64,000 nt of DNA from an uncultured Clostridia bacterium (GCA_934271275.1 CAKQRD010000001.1:201329-265328); one strand, 5' to 3'. Positions 51,701 through 61,094 are shown, numbered from the stretch's first letter. The notes: generated by a model from the letters alone, not told the origin. A program made the numbers and translations.

Positions 51701-52274
51701 GAAAACTTTTACTGCGCGTTCTGCCGAAAACGTCTTTATAAATATAGTTAAGTTCGTAAATGCCGCCCTCTGCGGGAGTAAAATAAAATTCTTCACCCGC
51801 GTTTTTAACCGAATAAACGTCTTCGCCCTTGTGCGAAAAGGTCGCCGAAACCTCGTAAAACCCGATTTCGGGCGCGCCGTCCGTGCGGACTATTCCGCTT
51901 TTCACCGTCGCCGTGGGGAAAGCCGCCTTAACGCCCGCAACCGTTTCCGCGGGCATCTCTCCCGAATAAGTTATTTCGTCCTCCGGCGCTGCTTCGTAAA
52001 CTTTAAGGTTTACCGTCTTGTTTTTATATTCGAAAATATAACTGCCCTGCGCCCAGTCGAGAAAAATGCTTTTCTCTCTTGCGGAAATTGTCGTTCCGTC
52101 GGGCTTTTTGGCGGAAACGAGTCCGTTTTCGGTCTCGTAAGTATCTCCTAAAAGGGCGTATTCGTAAACGACGGGTTTGCTTTCCCCCTCGGAAATATTC
52201 GCAAACGCGACCGCCGCGGTAAGACTTGCCGTAAGCGCGAAAGTAAGCCCCGTTATAAACAATTTTTTCTTCAT
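48789..52274 (-). CDS. Very large secreted multidomain beta-sandwich protein
   Basis: The 1161-residue protein has a signal peptide (about 1-26, TAAVAFANISEG). A succession of Ig-like or beta-sandwich modules follows, recognisable by repeated phrases such as EGRYTLVYSGVNPFGVAAEK, KVGDKIKLPAASCTDETA and AGTYRITYLAEDEYGNVSVK. A middle module (about 390-545) holds YGFWRSEAHINPDKKYSP. No sortase or SLH signal and no obvious catalytic motif was seen. It is likely an extracellular glycan-binding or adhesion protein. It is co-oriented with the 360-residue lipoprotein (9 bp upstream) and the DUF4838 lipoprotein (directly adjacent). Confidence 0.82.
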   Translation of the reverse strand: MKKKLFITGLTFALTASLTAAVAFANISEGESKPVVYEYALLGDTYETENGLVSAKKPDGTTISAREKSIFLDWAQGSYIFEYKNKTVNLKVYEAAPEDEITYSGEMPAETVAGVKAAFPTATVKSGIVRTDGAPEIGFYEVSATFSHKGEDVYSVKNAGEEFYFTPAEGGIYELNYIYKDVFGRTRSKSFLTNAREEKIVVYNGKTEFSVGERLSLSSAYGFYKGENYVATGKAVAPSGETKTFNDYLIFSEKGKYQITLSSEIAGETAENTFTAEVGASLSSFVTNKSGFSDPSEFINHENVKNAPEKGLYLDCTAAESSFDYNGVIDLKKLGKTVPVISFTTNNAYGGNISVVEVTLTDVYDAKKAVTVRFTRNSDVTATSLGYDNTLVRASFGSVSTAFNNYYPLKTDAVAWDTTFYGFWRSEAHINPDKKYSPAQNLYTMNFSFDYETNEIYSYGNFSRIGRPDGNESGVKQWKIAELSSPSLPVAFEGFTTGEVYLSFKVTSGRGDIVIDTLGGINYGSVTARDYAADTDVLINNFDGSIPAIVGKNYPVPNAESKFISNFTRKVIFGGEETILTGDYFVPEKEGRYTLVYSGVNPFGVAAEKRVEFECLKSAITIEITYDGEAARYGEAYEIKTPTVSGGHGKVVYEIFANGESVSALEKIIVSGEETEIKIVARDELGNAAEKVFKIATEGDAVSFTVDFPRTAIRGESFVFPKATVKYLATGEILPYEIFVSGVKAEDGFVMPNAKSVTVEYRTAKGSKEFVLNLKSAEVKTGGDALIFEGEASTTDEGTRVKVTKNSPVISLPYKLSPNGLYFEFIVLAEKLDFGAVSFKIAGKNGVSVKLTVADIQKDYAKLLVNGEDAAVRIEKRKQTFSSSASEGFAGKEYYAFSVLYEDFYKATLSGNAIQKYIEKDERGVKFTGFGCGVYADIILENVSESGAEIVITKISNQLFYSSSFDYGDVVGPALFSKNFRLGNANVGRNYELDVSELSAFDVITGKASVTVALTSPSGVKIYENTAAATAPKTVLTEIGVYLLRITAKDGGNVVTNANYRFSVEDGSAPELIVSEELVKTAKVGDKIKLPAASCTDETAATVRVFVTRPDGKVEIIEGGASFAATEYEIKRAGTYRITYLAEDEYGNVSVKTFIVTAEEK

Positions 52275-52283
52275 CTTCTCTCC

Positions 52284-53366
52284 TTACATAAAGGTTACGG
52301 AAATGCCCGCCACGGTTTTTGCGCCGTTCGCGAAGTCGATTTGCAGCGGTTTTTCGGGATCGTCCTCGAAATACTTGTCGATAAGAAGCCCTTCGGTATA
52401 GTAGAGGTAGCCGTTTTCGGTTATCTTCATTCCCGAAAATCTCGGCGGAACGTCGTTTAACTTATCCTCTTCGTATTCCGCCGCGCCCGAAAACGCCCAA
52501 ACGTAGCCTTTCCAACCGTTGGAGCACCACGCGTTGCCGTTACCCGCGCCAACGTCTATTATTCTGTCGCTTAAAATTTCCACGCGGAATTTAGTCTTTC
52601 CCGCCTTCATAGCGATTTGCAGAACGGAGTTATCCGCTTTATAAGAGAACATATCCCCGTTGTTTTCGGTATTTACTTTATAAACTCCGTTTTCCGCGGC
52701 AAGATATTCTCCCGTCTGCGCGTCGAAAAGGAACGCGTTTTCTTTCGCTTTGAGCCACTCTTCAAAAGTGCCGACTTTAAATCTTTTCTTAAACTCGTAA
52801 GTCTCGCCGCCCTTTATAATCGTCGCTTTCCACTCGTACGCTCCGCCCGTCAACTCGCCCGTAACAAAGCCGTTCTCCGCCGCCGTCGTCTCGAAAACTT
52901 CGCCGTCCTTTTTCAGCTCGTACGTCGGCTCGAAGTCTTCCTGATAAGAATCCTGCTCCTTTACGAGGAGGGGAAGAACGGGCGAAGAAAGAAAGTCGTA
53001 GCTTTCTTTAAGCTCCGCGGCGAAAACGTACGCGGGCGCGGCTTCGTCTTTTACGACGAGGGTTATCGTACCCGTGTGCTTTGCCGATTTATAGGTGAAT
53101 TTATATTCCCCCGCGCCGAGCGAGCGGATATACGCTTTGGAAAATTTGCTGTTTAAAAGCCACTCTTTTTCACCGAGTTTTCTTCCGCTTTCGTCAAACA
53201 CCTCCGACTTTTCGGAAGCGGAAACCTCCACCCTGTTCTCGGGCGCGGAAAGGTCTACGGTAACGGCGGGAATGTTTATTTCGGTAACTTTATCCCCCGC
53301 GCAACCGAAACTGAAGGAAGAAACGAGTACCGCCGCCAGGATAAGCGCGGAAATCGCTTTTTTCAT
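52284..53366 (-). CDS. Lipoprotein of the carbohydrate operon
   Basis: The 360-residue lipoprotein (lipobox SFGC, Cys22) has two Ig-like modules (about 30-115 and 118-205), then a C-terminal beta-rich domain with NAWCSNGWKGYVWAFSGAAEY. Similar wording of its beta modules to the 1161-residue protein suggests a shared surface function. It follows the second ABC permease with a 4-bp overlap, so it is translated with the transporter. It may be an accessory glycan-binding protein. Family unknown. Confidence 0.8.
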   Translation of the reverse strand: MKKAISALILAAVLVSSFSFGCAGDKVTEINIPAVTVDLSAPENRVEVSASEKSEVFDESGRKLGEKEWLLNSKFSKAYIRSLGAGEYKFTYKSAKHTGTITLVVKDEAAPAYVFAAELKESYDFLSSPVLPLLVKEQDSYQEDFEPTYELKKDGEVFETTAAENGFVTGELTGGAYEWKATIIKGGETYEFKKRFKVGTFEEWLKAKENAFLFDAQTGEYLAAENGVYKVNTENNGDMFSYKADNSVLQIAMKAGKTKFRVEILSDRIIDVGAGNGNAWCSNGWKGYVWAFSGAAEYEEDKLNDVPPRFSGMKITENGYLYYTEGLLIDKYFEDDPEKPLQIDFANGAKTVAGISVTFM

Positions 53367-54262
53367 CCTTTAAGCCCTCCTATCACGAATTTACTGTTTA
53401 TAATTTTCTGCGTGCAGCAGTAAAGAACTATCGTAGGTATCATAACCACGGTGAAGCCCGCCATAAGCTCGGGGAGCGACACGCGGTAAGCGTTAGCCTT
53501 CTGATAGAAAAGATACATTCCGTAAGAAATGTTCGGCGTACTCGGCAACCAGATAAGATAGGTGCTGTAATCGTTCCACGTTCCCATAAATCCGAGGACG
53601 AACAGAACCACCGCCTGCGGCAGAACCATTCTTAAATAGATTTTAAAAAGCACCGTGTAATCGTTCGCGCCGTCTATAAACGCCGCTTCCGCATAATCCC
53701 ACGGTATCACTTTGAACGCCCCGTACATAAGCAAAAAGTTAGTGCCGTAAAAGCACCCCGAGGGCGAGGTTAAAATATTCAGTACGAGATTGTCGTATAC
53801 CCCGAGCGCTTTGTTAATCTGCATCGCGGAGGGTAAATTTCCCACTATCGGAAGAATCATAAGAACTATTCCGAGGTTAAAGAAAAATTTCCTGCCGAAA
53901 AATTGATACTTCGCCTCGACGTACGCAAACAGCGTGGTGAAAAACACCGCCAGAAACGGCTTTAACACCGAGGTCAGAATACTTACCCAGAACATTCCCG
54001 CAACGCTGATTTCCATTTTTTCGTCGAATATAACGAAAATTTCCTTAAAATTCGACCAAGTAAATTCCTTCGGCAGTCCGAACGGGTTGTACACGCATTC
54101 GAGGTCGTCCGCTTTCAGCGAGGTGTTGAGCATATAAAGAGGAAGCACGAGCATAGAAATTGCGTAAACTATCAGAAGCACCCAGAACGCCCAAAATATT
54201 ATCGAAGAGATAACGTCCGCCGCCGTACGGTTTTTCGGTTTTAAGTTGAATTCTTTTTCCAT
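53363..54262 (-). CDS. ABC sugar transporter permease (MalG/CUT1 type)
   Basis: The start is placed at the ATG of MEKEFNLKPKN (54262), 5 nt after the upstream permease stop and with GGAG about 8 nt before it. A longer frame from 54304 would lie inside the preceding gene. The 299-residue protein has six predicted membrane helices and the EAA signature that docks the ATPase (YAEAAFIDGANDYTVLFKIYL). It pairs with the permease at 54268. Import would be from the binding protein at 55208. No ATPase gene is present; CUT1 systems commonly share one encoded elsewhere. Confidence 0.92.
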   Translation of the reverse strand: MEKEFNLKPKNRTAADVISSIIFWAFWVLLIVYAISMLVLPLYMLNTSLKADDLECVYNPFGLPKEFTWSNFKEIFVIFDEKMEISVAGMFWVSILTSVLKPFLAVFFTTLFAYVEAKYQFFGRKFFFNLGIVLMILPIVGNLPSAMQINKALGVYDNLVLNILTSPSGCFYGTNFLLMYGAFKVIPWDYAEAAFIDGANDYTVLFKIYLRMVLPQAVVLFVLGFMGTWNDYSTYLIWLPSTPNISYGMYLFYQKANAYRVSLPELMAGFTVVMIPTIVLYCCTQKIINSKFVIGGLKG

Positions 54263-54267
54263 ACTTT

Positions 54268-55176
54268 TCACTCCGTCGTCGGCCCGAATTTCTCTAACGC
54301 CCATTTAAGAAGCAGCGTCAGCGGCGCGACTATAATAGTTAAAATAAGTCCGCCCGCCGCATACTTCGGATAGGAAAATTCGGTGGAATCCACGAGTATC
54401 ATTTTGGTGAAATAATACCCCATATTAGAAACGTAGTCGGGCGCGCCCGTATAATAGAATTCGAGGAGCGGTCCTGCGGTCGAGAATATCGCCGCAAAGC
54501 CCGTAATGAGAAATGTCGTGAACGTGGGATAGATTAGCGGCAGAATTATATACCACAGCTCCTGAAACATATGCGTTACGCCGTCTATCTTCGCGCTCTC
54601 GAAAATTTCGGGGCTTATTCCTCTCATCGCAGTCGGATATACGATAAGACTCGTGGAAAACGACAGCCATATCATATAAAAAATCGTCGTACCGAAAGCG
54701 TATTTTTCGTCGTACAAAAGGTTTATCCACTCCCCGCCGTTTATTCCGAGCGTCTTGAAAATCGCGGTAAGCGGTCCGTCCGAGCCGATGAAATTTACGA
54801 ATATAAGCGCAATGACGAGTCCCGACATTATCGCGGGAATCATTATAAGAAAGCTTATTACCTTGTTAAGAAAACACTTCTTGAATATGAGGTAAGAGAA
54901 AAAGACGTACAGCGGCAGACATATAAGAAGGTTTATAAGGTACATTTTTACGGAGTTTATAAGGCTGTAAGAAAGCACCTCTCCCCGCCCGAACGCCTCT
55001 TCTAAAAACGCCGAGAAATTTTCTACGCCCGCAAAGTGCTTACCCGTGCCGTCTATTCTCTGAAACGCGAGAAGTATCGAGTTGAAGTTCGTCGCGACGT
55101 AAAAAATCGCGAACAGTATCAACGGATACGCTATCAGAGAATAAACGAACAGGTTGTTTTTTACTTTTTTGTTCAT
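54268..55176 (-). CDS. ABC sugar transporter permease (MalF/UgpA type)
   Basis: The 302-residue protein has six predicted membrane helices, beginning NLFVYSLIAYPLILFAIFYVA. Its EAA loop reads FESAKIDGVTHMFQELWYIILP, with Ser in place of the middle Ala and otherwise normal. It is the first permease after the binding protein gene (31 bp) and forms the translocation pore with the next permease. Confidence 0.92.
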   Translation of the reverse strand: MNKKVKNNLFVYSLIAYPLILFAIFYVATNFNSILLAFQRIDGTGKHFAGVENFSAFLEEAFGRGEVLSYSLINSVKMYLINLLICLPLYVFFSYLIFKKCFLNKVISFLIMIPAIMSGLVIALIFVNFIGSDGPLTAIFKTLGINGGEWINLLYDEKYAFGTTIFYMIWLSFSTSLIVYPTAMRGISPEIFESAKIDGVTHMFQELWYIILPLIYPTFTTFLITGFAAIFSTAGPLLEFYYTGAPDYVSNMGYYFTKMILVDSTEFSYPKYAAGGLILTIIVAPLTLLLKWALEKFGPTTE

Positions 55177-55207
55177 AATCTTATCGCTTTTTGTTTTATC
55201 GAACCGT

Positions 55208-56785
55208 TCAGTTATAAAAGCCGTAGGTTTTTGCCTGAGAGAGATACCCCGCCCAGCGCGCGGCGTCGTTATACTGCGCTATGCCCGCAACGAACGCAGA
55301 AGCGTTGCCTTTATCGAGGAATCCTCTCACGAGGTCGTATTGAGAATCCGAACACATCATAAGTCCCGAAGCTCCGAGCGCGGAATACGCGTATATCGGG
55401 GTTGCCGCCGTGTCTATATAAGCGGAATGTATAACCACGTTCTTTTCGTCCTGCGACATTTGGTAAGTGTTTTTCGTGAATTTGGTCATCTGCGTTTTAA
55501 CCTCGTCCGAAACGGAGTATTTATAATTCCAGATCATGCCCGTGTCTGCGGTTACGCGCGCCATATTTTCGTCTTTAAGCATAAACGCGATAAAGTCCTT
55601 TATAGCGGCAAGCTTTTCGGCATCCGCCTGCTTCGGAACGAACATCGCGCCGCCCGTCTGCGAGAAAAGCTGATACCTTTCGCCTTCGTTCGCGGGAAGA
55701 AGCATATATCTGTAATCGCTCTTGCCGTATTCCTTTCCGCCGTAGTTCACGTTGGATTCTATAAGCCTTCTCGAACCGTTTTCAAACCAGTTGCCCTCTA
55801 CTATGAACGCGGGGGAATCGTCGTTTACGCTGATAAACTGCGCGTGGCTCTTATCCACCGAAAGCGATTTATCGGTAAGCGTCGCGTCCGAAACGTAGCG
55901 GGAAGAATTGCAAAGGTAGTCCTGCAAAAATTCCGCCATAGCGTCCACGCCTTTCATACGCCACGTTTTATAGCCGTCCTCTATGGTGACAACGGTCTTT
56001 TCGCCGCTTATGAGTTCTATTTCCTTGCCCTTGGAGTCGTGCGAATAGAAAATTTCGTAACCCTCTTCGCCTATCGTCTGCGCAAGGTAGGAATACGCGA
56101 CGTTATTGACGTATTCGGGGTGGTTCGCGCCCATATAGAGGAACACCTTCGCGCCGCTCGCGTTAATCTTTTCGCACATACTCTTAAACTCGGTCATAGT
56201 CTGCGGCAAGCCGTCGTCGTAAGTTCCCGCAACGCCGTCTTTACCGACGGTGACGTTACCCGCCCCGTCCGTCATAAGCCAGCCGTTTTCCTTAAATCTG
56301 TCGTAGTCGAATATAAGTCCGCAGGGGCTGATATTATAAGGGAGCATATACGTTTTTCCGTTTAAGGAAGCCGCTTCCGACCAGTGGTCGAAATTTTCTA
56401 TCTTTTCCTTAATCGTTTTGTCGCCTTCGGGCTTTACCGAAAGAACGTCCGTGAGGTCTTCCAGATAATCGCCCGTAAAAAGCTGCTGCATAGCGCAGTC
56501 TTCCGCGACGAACAGGTCGAAGGAGGAGTTGGATTTTATATCCGCAACGATAGTACCGCCGAGGTTAAGGTTGTTTTTAACGTCTATATAATATTTATCG
56601 TTGTTCGCGCTCCACTCTTTGGCAAGATCCTTTATCCATTCGTCGCCGAACTCTCCTATGAAGAACGAAGTCTTGATTGCGGTTTTGCCTGCGTTGTCGT
56701 TGTTTTTGCCGCCGCACGCCGCCGCGGTAAACATAAGTCCGCAGGCGAGGACGGTAGTCAGCACTTTCGTTAATGTCTTTTTCAT
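55208..56785 (-). CDS. ABC sugar-binding lipoprotein (CUT1 family)
   Basis: The ATG at 56785 is chosen because AAAGGAGCG lies about 8 nt upstream and the product then starts with a normal lipoprotein signal (lipobox TAAAC, Cys24). The open frame extends 43 codons further, through a hairpin, and is not used. The 525-residue protein has the large two-lobe solute-binding architecture (FFIGEFGDEWIKDLAKEW, SFDLFVAEDCAMQQLFTGDY, LPYNISPCGLIFDYDRFKENGWL). The cargo is probably an oligosaccharide released by the cluster's glycosidases, with a mannoside favoured by the neighbouring GH38. Confidence 0.9.
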   Translation of the reverse strand: MKKTLTKVLTTVLACGLMFTAAACGGKNNDNAGKTAIKTSFFIGEFGDEWIKDLAKEWSANNDKYYIDVKNNLNLGGTIVADIKSNSSFDLFVAEDCAMQQLFTGDYLEDLTDVLSVKPEGDKTIKEKIENFDHWSEAASLNGKTYMLPYNISPCGLIFDYDRFKENGWLMTDGAGNVTVGKDGVAGTYDDGLPQTMTEFKSMCEKINASGAKVFLYMGANHPEYVNNVAYSYLAQTIGEEGYEIFYSHDSKGKEIELISGEKTVVTIEDGYKTWRMKGVDAMAEFLQDYLCNSSRYVSDATLTDKSLSVDKSHAQFISVNDDSPAFIVEGNWFENGSRRLIESNVNYGGKEYGKSDYRYMLLPANEGERYQLFSQTGGAMFVPKQADAEKLAAIKDFIAFMLKDENMARVTADTGMIWNYKYSVSDEVKTQMTKFTKNTYQMSQDEKNVVIHSAYIDTAATPIYAYSALGASGLMMCSDSQYDLVRGFLDKGNASAFVAGIAQYNDAARWAGYLSQAKTYGFYN

Positions 56786-56832
56786 AATTTTCGCTCCTTT
56801 CGTTTTTTCTTTTTTTATTCCGATAAAGGGAA

Positions 56833-56860
56833 CTTCCTCGGGTTTTTTAACCCGAGGAAG
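56833..56860 (-). promoter_or_regulatory. Stable hairpin upstream of the binding-protein gene
   Basis: A perfect 12-bp stem, CTTCCTCGGGTT (56833-56844) with AACCCGAGGAAG (56849-56860) around TTTT, stands between the GH38 stop and the binding-protein start. There is no T tract on the minus strand. Such hairpins often mark RNA processing or stabilise the binding-protein mRNA so that it exceeds its operon neighbours. Confidence 0.6.
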
Positions 56861-56947
56861 GGGCATACCCCTTCCCGAATTTTTGTTTTTCAACGGCTTT
56901 TCGTGTTTTTTCACGCCGTATTTTGCGCCGCGTTATTTCCGGCGGTT

Positions 56948-59377
56948 TTAAATTATCATTTCCTCGATTTCGTAAAGCTTTTCGCCGTCGTAAACCACGG
57001 TTTTGACCTCGTATTTGCCGAATTCGAGTCCGAGCGTTTTATCGCCGAAGCTCACGCGGTCGCGGGCGGGCTTTTCGGAATTGTTTTGAAGTCTCATAAC
57101 GTAGCCCTTAATTTGTCTTGCCTTTTTGAGCGTGACGAAGGAAATATCCGCATTTTCGGAAGAGATTTTAAAGCCGTTGTCGTCCTTTTCGTCGATCGTC
57201 GGAAAAACGTTCAGCGCGTACGGCTTTTCGGTAAACTCGTCGGCATTTCGTTTCAGCTCGTTTTCCTTTGCCACGGTAAGGCGGAAATTAAAGTCTCTTT
57301 GCCCCTGATCCACCTTTCCGATGAAAATTCCGTCGCGGAGAAGCGGACGATTCGGTACAGGGTGCGCGCAGTAGGTTGCCGTTTTCACGAGGGTAAGGTT
57401 TATTTCGCCGTCTTTATAAGAAGAGCCGAAGTTATCCTGCGTTACTATTTCGAGATATTCGCCGCCGCCATTTTCAAGCGCGACGAAATTCTGCGCGATA
57501 CATTCTCTGCCGTCGTCGAACAATTCCTCTTTGCCGAAAATCTGTTCGCCTATATACTTTCCTTTTCCGACCGTAAGTCCGAGCTTAATCGCCTTTGAAG
57601 CCTCGTTCGGGAAAACGTTCGCTTCCACGTCCACCGCCGCGCCTCTCTTATAAATTTTATAACCCACGCGGACTCTCGTAAGCCCCGTTCCGAAGAACGC
57701 TTCCACGCCGAGGTAAATTTCGCCGTCCTCCGTAATCTGCACCGAATTCATTCCGTCGAACACTCCGTCGGGGGTTTTAAGCAGCGGCATTTCTATCGGA
57801 TTATGCCCGACGTACGACTCGTTCATTCCCCACGGATCGGGGGTATCGTCGAACGTTTTCGGAACGAACAGCTTCCCTTCCGCATACTCCCTGCCGTTTA
57901 CCTTATAGCTTTCTATAAGCCCCGATTTCGCGCCGATAACCACCCGCTTTTCGCCGTTGTCGAATATAATATCTTCCGTTACGGCGGGATACTTCTTTAC
58001 GGGCAGAACGACGGTTTTCGCGGTGTATCTCGTGATGCCGAGCGGCGCGGGAAAAGCCTCGAACACGACTTTTTTGCGCCAGTCTATCGAAATATTGCTG
58101 CCCTCTTTCACCGTCTGCGCTTTGAGCTTGTTGCCCGCTTCGTCGTAAACCTCTATATAAGAACGATTTTCTAAATAGTTTTCGGTCGGAATTATAGAAA
58201 GCTCGCATTCTATAATCTGTTTTCCTTCCGTCGATTTCGGATTGAACACCATAAGCGGATAAGTTCCCGCTTCCGCGACGGGCTGACCTTTGCACAACGC
58301 AAAGAACGCGTCCGCGCGGATATTGTTCAGGATATGCAGTCCGTGATTTATATAAGTGAAGCCGTTTTCTTCGCCCGCGCGAATCATATCGCCGGGGAGT
58401 ATGTCGTGAAACTGCACGTTAAGCATATCCTCAGTAACGTCTTTAAGCAGCTCCGCGGGATATTCGTAAGAGCCTTTGAGCGAAGCAAGACTTGCGATTT
58501 TTTCCGCAAACGTAAGCTGCCGTTCAAGGATCCTGTACTTCCTTTTAAGCTCCGCCATAGAAGTGTAGCACCCGACCATACACGGCACGAGCGATTTATC
58601 GTAAACCACCGTCGGATTCACCTCGTCAAAATAACTTTCGGGAGTGGCGTATTTTATATCCTTATCGCTTTCTGTCATAAGCTTTTCCACGTCCGAAAGG
58701 TCTTTGTCGGAAGGTCCGCCGCCGTGATTGCCTACGCCCCAGCAGGATATTGCGACTTCTGCGTCCTCCTGCCGTTTCATATCTTTTTCGATTTTCTCGC
58801 GCGCGTGTCCGAGATCGGAATTGTATTCGGTAATTCTCGAAGCCTTTACGCGGCTGCCGTCGTAGCCTTTCCAAATAAAACACTCGTCGGGGAGAGAAAG
58901 CTGCGGATAAGGCATATATTTGCCGTACGGGCGCATAAACAGATACCCCGTTTGCCCGCACTTCGCCATTATCTGCACCATTCCGCGGGAATGTCCGAAC
59001 GGATCGAAATTGACCGCCGCCGTCGGCTTTACACCGAATTTTTCTTTAAAATATATTTCGCCCTCGCGGATTTGGCGGACTATCCCCTCTCCGCACGGCA
59101 TAAGACAGTCGGGCTGTAAAAACCACCCGCCCATTATGTGCCACTTGCCTTCTTTTACGAGCTTTTGTATCTCGCGAAAGAGCGCGGGCGCGTATTTTTC
59201 GGTATATTTATACAGCGTAACCTCGTTGTGGCAGAATATATAGTCGTGCTTATTCAGGAGGTTTGCCGCACTCTGAAAGGTGGAAAGCGCGGCGGAAGCC
59301 CCTTCTTCCCATTCCCATTGCCAGATAGGATCTATATGCGCGTTGCATATCATTCGTACTTTTTTCGTCTTGCTCAT
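56948..59377 (-). CDS. GH38 alpha-mannosidase
   Basis: The 809-residue protein has the GH38 catalytic domain with zinc ligands His14 and Asp16 (CNAHIDPIW). The nucleophile Asp125 lies in AVNFDPFGHSRGM, and the helical domain and beta-rich C-terminal domain follow. There is no signal peptide, so it acts in the cytoplasm on imported mannosides. Linkage preference (alpha-1,2, 1,3 or 1,6) cannot be told. It lies between the putative glycosidase at 59464 (86 bp upstream) and the binding-protein gene. It is the strongest clue that the operon handles an alpha-mannose-containing glycan. Confidence 0.93.
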   Translation of the reverse strand: MSKTKKVRMICNAHIDPIWQWEWEEGASAALSTFQSAANLLNKHDYIFCHNEVTLYKYTEKYAPALFREIQKLVKEGKWHIMGGWFLQPDCLMPCGEGIVRQIREGEIYFKEKFGVKPTAAVNFDPFGHSRGMVQIMAKCGQTGYLFMRPYGKYMPYPQLSLPDECFIWKGYDGSRVKASRITEYNSDLGHAREKIEKDMKRQEDAEVAISCWGVGNHGGGPSDKDLSDVEKLMTESDKDIKYATPESYFDEVNPTVVYDKSLVPCMVGCYTSMAELKRKYRILERQLTFAEKIASLASLKGSYEYPAELLKDVTEDMLNVQFHDILPGDMIRAGEENGFTYINHGLHILNNIRADAFFALCKGQPVAEAGTYPLMVFNPKSTEGKQIIECELSIIPTENYLENRSYIEVYDEAGNKLKAQTVKEGSNISIDWRKKVVFEAFPAPLGITRYTAKTVVLPVKKYPAVTEDIIFDNGEKRVVIGAKSGLIESYKVNGREYAEGKLFVPKTFDDTPDPWGMNESYVGHNPIEMPLLKTPDGVFDGMNSVQITEDGEIYLGVEAFFGTGLTRVRVGYKIYKRGAAVDVEANVFPNEASKAIKLGLTVGKGKYIGEQIFGKEELFDDGRECIAQNFVALENGGGEYLEIVTQDNFGSSYKDGEINLTLVKTATYCAHPVPNRPLLRDGIFIGKVDQGQRDFNFRLTVAKENELKRNADEFTEKPYALNVFPTIDEKDDNGFKISSENADISFVTLKKARQIKGYVMRLQNNSEKPARDRVSFGDKTLGLEFGKYEVKTVVYDGEKLYEIEEMII

Positions 59378-59463
59378 TTTCGGTCGTTCCTTTACGTCTT
59401 TTTTCGGATAATTTTTATAGATTTTTTATCAAAGTTCTTTATATAATTTCGTTTATATACGCC

Positions 59464-60852
59464 TTATACGGACTTTATATAAACGCCTTCGCCCTCTCGG
59501 AGCGTAAGTTTAACGTTTTCCGAGGCTTTCAACGTTTCCTCGCCGCGGAAGATTTCGTATTCGCCGCGCGGCAGTTTAAGCTCGATATTATTTTGGCATA
59601 CCGTGGATAAATTAACCGCGTAGTAACGTTTCTTTCCGTCTTTTACGAAGGAAGAAACCATCAGCCCGTTATCTGCCCGCGCCGAAAAGCTTTCGTCCTT
59701 TCTTTTGAGAATATCCGGAAGCTCGCCCCTGAATATACATTCGTTGTCGGGCAGATTTTTTATATCGTTCTCCGTGAAGCCATTATAATACTTGCCGTAA
59801 GCGTACGTCCCGAGAAATTCGGAAGAAAGCACGTCGTCCGCAATCCTCGCAAAGAAAGCGTTCAATTCCTTAACCGCTTCGTAAGCCTCCGCTTTTCTGC
59901 CGTAAATATCGATAAGTCCGCCCGCGCCTTCCATAGAATATCTCTGCCTTTCGTCAAAGGTATAGTCTATCGGATAGCAACCGGGGAAATACGCAAAGCC
60001 CTCGTTCCCGTACGCGGCGGTGACGTGCGCTTGAAGATTCAGCTCGCCCCGAGTCATATGCTTTCTTTCGGTATCGGTCGCCCACTGCCCCGCCTGCATA
60101 TAGTTATAAAATTTACAGCCATACTTTTTCTTTTTTTCGGCAAAATACGCGTTAAACTCGAACAACGCTACGTGGACGGAAGAAGGCACTTCCTTCCAGA
60201 ATCCCTCGAACGGATACTTGTCCTGCGAAATATAGTCGAATTTAGCCTTTTGCAGGAGTCCCTCCACAAGCTTGTCGTAAAACTTAAAGCGGTTTTTGAA
60301 AACAATTTCGAGGTCGCCTTTAAGCTCGAACGGCTTTTCCGCTTCGGGTACGCCGTGAACGCTCCCCGCCATTCCGCCCCAGAATATCGCGTCGTTAATC
60401 GAGTACGAAAAGAAATTGAAGTGAAATTCGAGGTCGGGGAAATTTTCGTCGAAAACTCTTTTTGCGTGCGCCACTCCGTCAAAGGAGAGATACCCCGCTT
60501 CGTCGCCGAAAAACACCCCCGCGAAAGCCTTATGCCCCGCGTATTTTCTCACCTCTTCCGTAAACCTGCGGTCAAGCTCGTTCTTTTTCTGTTCGGATAA
60601 ATTTTTCCACCCGAAATCGACGTATTCGCCGAACGAACGCATCGTGGGCAAATATTTTATCCCGTACTTTTCGCACAGAGCGAGAGTTTTTCTCTGCGTT
60701 TCTTCGCGAACGTCGTATCCGAATCCGAAAATCCGATTTATCCCTGCCTCTTTGAGGGCGAGAAAAACCTCGTCCGTAAGCCGCGAAGGATAGGGCAATT
60801 CGTCGTACGCACCCGTCGGAGCGCAGAATATGGCGTTTATGAATTCTTTCAT
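59464..60852 (-). CDS. Putative glycosidase with TIM barrel and C-terminal beta domain
   Basis: The 462-residue protein has the look of a (beta/alpha)8 enzyme. Strand-like segments NRIFGFGYDV, IKYLPTMRSFGEYV, AFAGVFFGDEAGY (a Glu or Asp at the strand end, suggesting a clan-A-like acid/base), LEFHFNFFSY, DYISQDKYPFEG and KFYNYMQAGQWATD are arranged in order. A short C-terminal beta-sandwich follows from about 385. No signal peptide. I cannot name the GH family with confidence; it is related in style to GH42/GH5-like proteins. It is the first gene of the operon after the divergent AraC gene and probably works on the same imported glycan as GH38. Confidence 0.68.
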   Translation of the reverse strand: MKEFINAIFCAPTGAYDELPYPSRLTDEVFLALKEAGINRIFGFGYDVREETQRKTLALCEKYGIKYLPTMRSFGEYVDFGWKNLSEQKKNELDRRFTEEVRKYAGHKAFAGVFFGDEAGYLSFDGVAHAKRVFDENFPDLEFHFNFFSYSINDAIFWGGMAGSVHGVPEAEKPFELKGDLEIVFKNRFKFYDKLVEGLLQKAKFDYISQDKYPFEGFWKEVPSSVHVALFEFNAYFAEKKKKYGCKFYNYMQAGQWATDTERKHMTRGELNLQAHVTAAYGNEGFAYFPGCYPIDYTFDERQRYSMEGAGGLIDIYGRKAEAYEAVKELNAFFARIADDVLSSEFLGTYAYGKYYNGFTENDIKNLPDNECIFRGELPDILKRKDESFSARADNGLMVSSFVKDGKKRYYAVNLSTVCQNNIELKLPRGEYEIFRGEETLKASENVKLTLREGEGVYIKSV

Positions 60853-61045
60853 AATTCAATTTTAACACCGTTTTTAAATTCTGCTTTGCTGTTTTTAATT
60901 AGTTTTTTGCTTTTTTTAGTCCGATTTTTAAACATTGATAAAATAATCACAAGCATTTTACTTGCGATTTAAGGTTATAAAACAATTTTTATCTTAAATA
61001 TATTTTTCAATATTTTTATTCCGAATTAGTTTTTTCTTTTCCGTC

Positions 61046-61074
61046 TTGACTTTTCGTTTTTTGCGTGTTACAAT
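61046..61074 (+). promoter_or_regulatory. Sigma-A promoter of the AraC-family regulator
   Basis: TTGACT (61046-61051), a 17-nt spacer and TACAAT (61069-61074) give a predicted start near 61081, only about 14 nt before the ATG. The divergent operon promoter near 60860-60890 has TAAAAT but no good -35, fitting activator control. Confidence 0.82.
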
Positions 61075-61094
61075 CTATTTTAAAGGAGTTTTCT

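Noticed and set aside
55208..56914. Longer start for the sugar-binding lipoprotein
   Set aside because: The extra 43 codons run through a stable hairpin and would bury the lipoprotein signal; the ATG at 56785 has the proper ribosome binding site.
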